DNA from: Ichthyophonus hoferi
Taxonomy: Eukaryota > Opisthokonta > Ichthyosporea > Ichthyophonida > Ichthyophonidae
Assembly: GCA_002751075.1 (NCBI GenBank)
Contig: NAOQ01000263.1
Span: 4,536 to 14,712, forward strand
Length of the DNA stretch: 10,177 bases
Direction: 5' to 3'
In this document: positions 7,672 to 10,177 of the stretch, piece by piece
How the letters are laid out: every line of letters starts with the position of its first letter
How positions within the stretch are numbered: the stretch's first letter is position 1
Notes under the pieces: model-generated
Told to the model about the DNA's origin: nothing
Seen by the model: the letters and a program-made list of their open reading frames with translations, nothing else
Database searches by the model: none
Position numbers and translations under genes: made by a program

Positions 7672-7949
7672 CTGGTTTCTGGTGGCTGGTGATTTGGGTG
7701 ATATATGAGGGTTGCCCAATTGCTTTGTGCATTAACTTGGAGTCACTTTGAAGCAAGTAATGTTGACAGTTCAAATGCATGTTAGAAAACAGTATGTAGA
7801 TATATGAAAATTAATTTTCCACCGGTAGAGGTCAGTGGATAGATATAGAAGGTTGGAGTAAAGTTTTTACTGTGTTCATGAATAGTTGACTTAATAGAAT
7901 TACCAGGTTTTGTGACTATAACAAACTATTTAGGCTTTCTTTGCCACCA

Positions 7950-8492
7950 TGTTGGGAATAATACGTAGAAACAGGAGCTTTCCTGTGACCAATATTTGTT
8001 TAGAAGGAAAGGGAACACCGAATTAAGACTCGATGTTCTCTCTCCTTCTAGATGGTACGCAGTCTTGTGGACGGAGCCGAGAAATGTTTATCCCCTGGTA
8101 GACCTGTCTGGCTTCAGTGAGGACACTAACTTTGTGTCATGTTATGAGTAAGGTATGTGTTAACGTGTCCCTTTACATACACAGGGTACAGATATGTTAA
8201 CATATATATATATTATTAAACAAGTCAGCAGGACGTGTCTAATATAAGATGTCTAAACAATGGATTATCTGGAATCCAAACATGATCTGGAATGGCTTAC
8301 CATATAGTCGCAGGACCTCTGCCATTGGCTAGTTAAATTTGAATTGATCATCTTGGATTGGATATTTAACACCAATGCGTTGCACCAACTAGTTTTCCAG
8401 ACTATTGTATGTAGTATTTGCTAATTAACTGGTTATGGCTATATAAAGAAAAACTTAAATTAAATAATTATCATTGTTTTAATAGTAATCAA
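7950..8492 (+). repeat. Dispersed repeat, copy 2
   Basis: Second copy of the unit at 7079-7505, same orientation, with the same TGTT boundary after CCACCA. It is longer mainly because it carries about 120-135 bases (roughly 8050-8185) that copy 1 lacks; matching resumes near TACAGATATGTTAA, which corresponds to TACAGACATGTTAA in copy 1. The copies start 871 bases apart, too close for an internal region of a full retroelement, so they read as separate insertions or a local duplication. Confidence 0.65.
8052..8151 (+). CDS. Exon-like coding segment of unknown gene
   Basis: After a good acceptor (CTCTCTCCTTCTAG, ending 8051) one base and 32 codons follow before TAA at 8149-8151. The peptide runs WYAVLWTEPRNVYPLVDLSG and then FSEDTNF with mixed, protein-like composition, in a patch richer in G and C than its surroundings. 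It would be a terminal exon in phase 2. No upstream partner in the right phase was found in the window. It sits in the part of repeat copy 2 that is missing from copy 1, so it may be a captured exon or the remains of a gene in the element. No family recognised. Confidence 0.3.
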
Positions 8493-8511
8493 TGATTTGC
8501 GCATCATTGAT
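8488..8511. repeat. Inverted repeat, 9-base arms
   Basis: ATCAATGAT at 8488-8496 and ATCATTGAT at 8503-8511 are exact reverse complements around TTGCGC. It lies at the end of the aligned part of repeat copy 2 and is absent from copy 1. It could be an operator-like dyad site for a dimeric factor. Confidence 0.8.
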
Positions 8512-8645
8512 ATTGTGTGATCGTCGATTAATTGGTTTACCACAGCCAATCATACAACGCAACCGCTGATTAAATTAAACTATAAGAAAAGCACTGTCAC
8601 TTCAAAGCACATGTTGATTGGTTGATAGCGCACCAACTATGTGTT

Positions 8646-8651
8646 TATAAA
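8646..8651 (+). promoter_or_regulatory. TATA box of the presequence gene
   Basis: TATAAA within GTTTATAAAGGG, one of the clearest core TATA elements of the window. A CCAAT complement (8617-8621) lies 25 bases upstream and two more lie at 8531-8550. It would place transcript start near 8680. Confidence 0.5.
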
Positions 8652-8679
8652 GGGTTTTATTTTATTCAATCATATTTAA

Positions 8680-8883
8680 TATGTTCTATTGGTAATATGT
8701 ATAATAATATCCCATTATAGCTTTTTACTATTTACTCTCATACTATAGTTATTCTTACTATTATACTACTACGGTATAATACTAGGATATTATACTATCG
8801 CACTACATACCATCATCTAATAAACATTCACATGCTCCCTCTTCCTACCTAAGTCAATACCCAGCCAACCACTACAACCTAAG
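8680..8883 (+). other. Probable 5'-untranslated exon of the presequence gene
   Basis: Between the TATA box and a consensus donor (AACCTAAG then GTACGT, at 8884) lies a stretch whose last 60 bases are C-rich and G-poor. It has no long open frame; the only ATG in its last part, in ACATGCTCC, soon meets a stop. The start coordinate is estimated from the TATA position. Confidence 0.4.
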
Positions 8884-9603
8884 GTACGTATAACAGTAAA
8901 CTATCATATTCCTTACTTCAATCTCATTTACCAATCAGCTACACATTTCTCTATACTTGCTGTCCGTGACTATTATTATAAAAATACTTTCACTATAAAT
9001 ATACAACAGACTATAAAACAAAAGGGAATGCACATATCATACATATATACAAACCGTTACCATATTATATCACACAGTATCATACCATATCCCGCAATAC
9101 CTTGCATGCCATGCTATGCCACATCCTACTATACTATACTATACTATACTATACTATACTACACTATACCATACTATACTATACCATGCTGTATCATACG
9201 ATACTATGTCATACTATACTATATCTTACTATACTATTTTATACCATACCACATCCTACTATACTATGCTATACCATATCCTACCATATCCTACCATATT
9301 CTACTATACTATATCCTACTATACCATACCATACTATACTATACCATATCCTACTATACTATACTATACTATACCCTACTATACTATAAGATATCACATC
9401 CTACTATACCATTCCATACCATACTATACTATATCATACATACCTACCCAATCATCTATTTAGTTTTGCAGCTAGCTGTTAATCTAACCCTTTCATATTT
9501 AATATATTATAATCTTTAGTTCATTTTTAATTTTCTATTTATAGCTCACTGTACTAATATGGTAAAAATATATATTTTAATAAACTTTTAAAAACTATTA
9601 CAG
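8884..9603 (+). other. Probable 5'-UTR intron holding the TATAC array
   Basis: GTACGT at 8884 to ATTACAG ending 9603, 720 bases, close in size to the introns of the neighbouring gene. TACTAAT near 9552 resembles the canonical branch site. Most of the intron is pentanucleotide repeat. The acceptor lies 77 bases before the ATG at 9681. Confidence 0.4.
9121..9446. repeat. Pentanucleotide satellite, CTATA/CCATA type
   Basis: A 5-base-period array of CTATA units with many CCATA, TCCTA and CTATT variants, most regular at about 9126-9180. Because CTATA repeats hold no stop in any forward frame, three overlapping + strand open frames rich in YYTIL appear here; none is a gene. Confidence 0.95.
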
Positions 9604-9680
9604 AAATATAATTGGCACTTAAACTCAGTAATTCTACCAACCAATTACCTCTACATTGGTGGCAATCCATAGCTGTAACC

Positions 9681-10102
9681 ATGGCAGCCCGTCTAGGTAA
9701 CCTTCTCAACATAGTCCCTAAAACAATAACACACGGATCGCTTATTGGTTCTAGATCTAGATCTTACGTCATACGAAGGTATGTTCTAAAGTAATATGTG
9801 CAAGAGAGATAATTTATAGATTATAATACTTCTATGATAGGTTGTAATTTTTATATAATATATTGTCTTATAGTTTATAAGTTGTAGTTTTAAAATATTA
9901 TTATGTATTATATTATAGTTTATAGTCTACATGATGCGGATATACAACGTACAGATATGAATAGCCGTATGTATTACATACATACATGTAATAGTGTATA
10001 TGTATTCTGACCCTCTCCCTCTCCCCTAGGCTTTCTCTTTCTACCCTCCGTACGAATCTGCCTTTTTCACATCGAGTTACCCTGCCTTCATTATGGAGTT
10101 AG
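9681..10102 (+). CDS. Start of a gene with a mitochondrial-type presequence (probably partial)
   Basis: Exon 1, 9681-9778, begins at an ATG in near-ideal context (TAACCATGG) and encodes MAARLGNLLNIVPKTITHGS and then RSRSYVIR: arginine, serine and hydroxylated residues, no acidic residue, amphipathic start, all typical of matrix targeting. It ends in phase 2 before GTATGT. Exon 2 starts at 10030 after CCCTCTCCCCTAG and continues in frame as RLSLSTLRTNLPFSHRVTLP, still without D or E, to a TAG at 10100-10102. Either the protein is only 56 residues, or a donor GTTAGT at 10098 leads to exons beyond the window; the second is more likely, since the AT repeat that follows looks intronic. Another exon 2 frame stays open to the window end but does not match the phase. 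Product not recognised. Confidence 0.55.
9779..10029 (+). other. Intron of the presequence gene
   Basis: 251 bases, GTATGT to CCCCTAG, phase 2, with TTCTGACC as a likely branch site and an excellent CT tract. It contains the inverted repeat at 9972-9993. Confidence 0.6.
9972..9993. repeat. Inverted repeat, 8-base arms
   Basis: TATTACAT at 9972-9979 and ATGTAATA at 9986-9993 are exact reverse complements around ACATAC, in the intron of the presequence gene. Confidence 0.8.
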
Positions 10103-10118
10103 TGTTGTTGTGGTCGAT

Positions 10119-10177
10119 TATATATATATATACTATTATTATTGTACTATACTGTTTATTATACTACTATACTACTA
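10119..10177. repeat. (TA)n and TACTA-rich tract at the window end
   Basis: An alternating TA run at about 10119-10132 passes into ATT and then TACTA motifs and continues to the end. It resembles the other intronic arrays, so the presequence gene is probably in an intron here. Confidence 0.7.

Larger units (their letters stand above)
6789..8621. promoter_or_regulatory. CCAAT-motif cluster in a divergent intergenic region
   Basis: CCAAT or its complement occurs at least 17 times by eye, at 6789, 6837, 6854, 6911, 6960, 6989, 7003, 7041, 7334, 7367, 7716, 7989, 8324, 8357, 8372, 8531, 8546 and 8617, on both strands. Base composition alone would suggest only a handful. CCAAT is the core site of the HAP/NF-Y complex. 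The cluster lies between the TATA boxes of two genes transcribed away from each other. Some of the sites are in the duplicated repeat and so are not independent. Confidence 0.4.

Noticed and set aside
9028-9519. Three overlapping + strand open frames rich in Y, T, I and L
   Set aside because: They are all produced by the CTATA pentamer, which has no stop in any forward frame; composition is not protein-like.

Overview
The window looks like nuclear DNA of an AT-rich eukaryote. Protein-coding signal occurs in short blocks bounded by GT...AG splice sites, separated by introns of about 200-780 bases, with TATA boxes, AATAAA signals and much simple-sequence DNA. Nothing looks bacterial or organellar. 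A fungus or another microbial eukaryote is my best guess, because the one recognisable protein resembles a multi-pass family I remember mainly from fungi and protists. That is memory, not a search, and the organism call is weak.

Layout. 1-290: probable last exon and 3' end of a + strand gene entering from the left. 1094-2236: a three-exon + strand gene for a small predicted secreted protein with six cysteines after a clear signal peptide. 2231-2395: a pentamer array just beyond it. 2398-2544: a coding-like block whose strand I cannot settle. 2600-3443: AT-rich intergenic DNA with one CRE palindrome. 3444-3852: three decayed tandem copies of the 3' end of the next gene. 3853-6697: a four-exon - strand gene for a 287-residue membrane protein, the best-supported gene here; every splice phase fits. 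6700-8650: a divergent promoter region rich in CCAAT motifs, holding two copies of a dispersed repeat and two weak coding-like pieces. 8646-10177: promoter, untranslated exon, long 5'-UTR intron filled with a TATAC-type array, and the first coding exons of a + strand gene with a mitochondrial-type presequence, which runs to or past the window end.

Gene relations. The secreted-protein gene and the membrane-protein gene converge. The membrane-protein gene and the presequence gene diverge from a shared region of about 1.8 kb; if both products are mitochondrial, common control through CCAAT-binding factors is possible, but that is inference.

The long open frames near 390-660, 2190-2400, 4200-4800 and 9030-9520 are by-products of simple repeats and are not called as genes.
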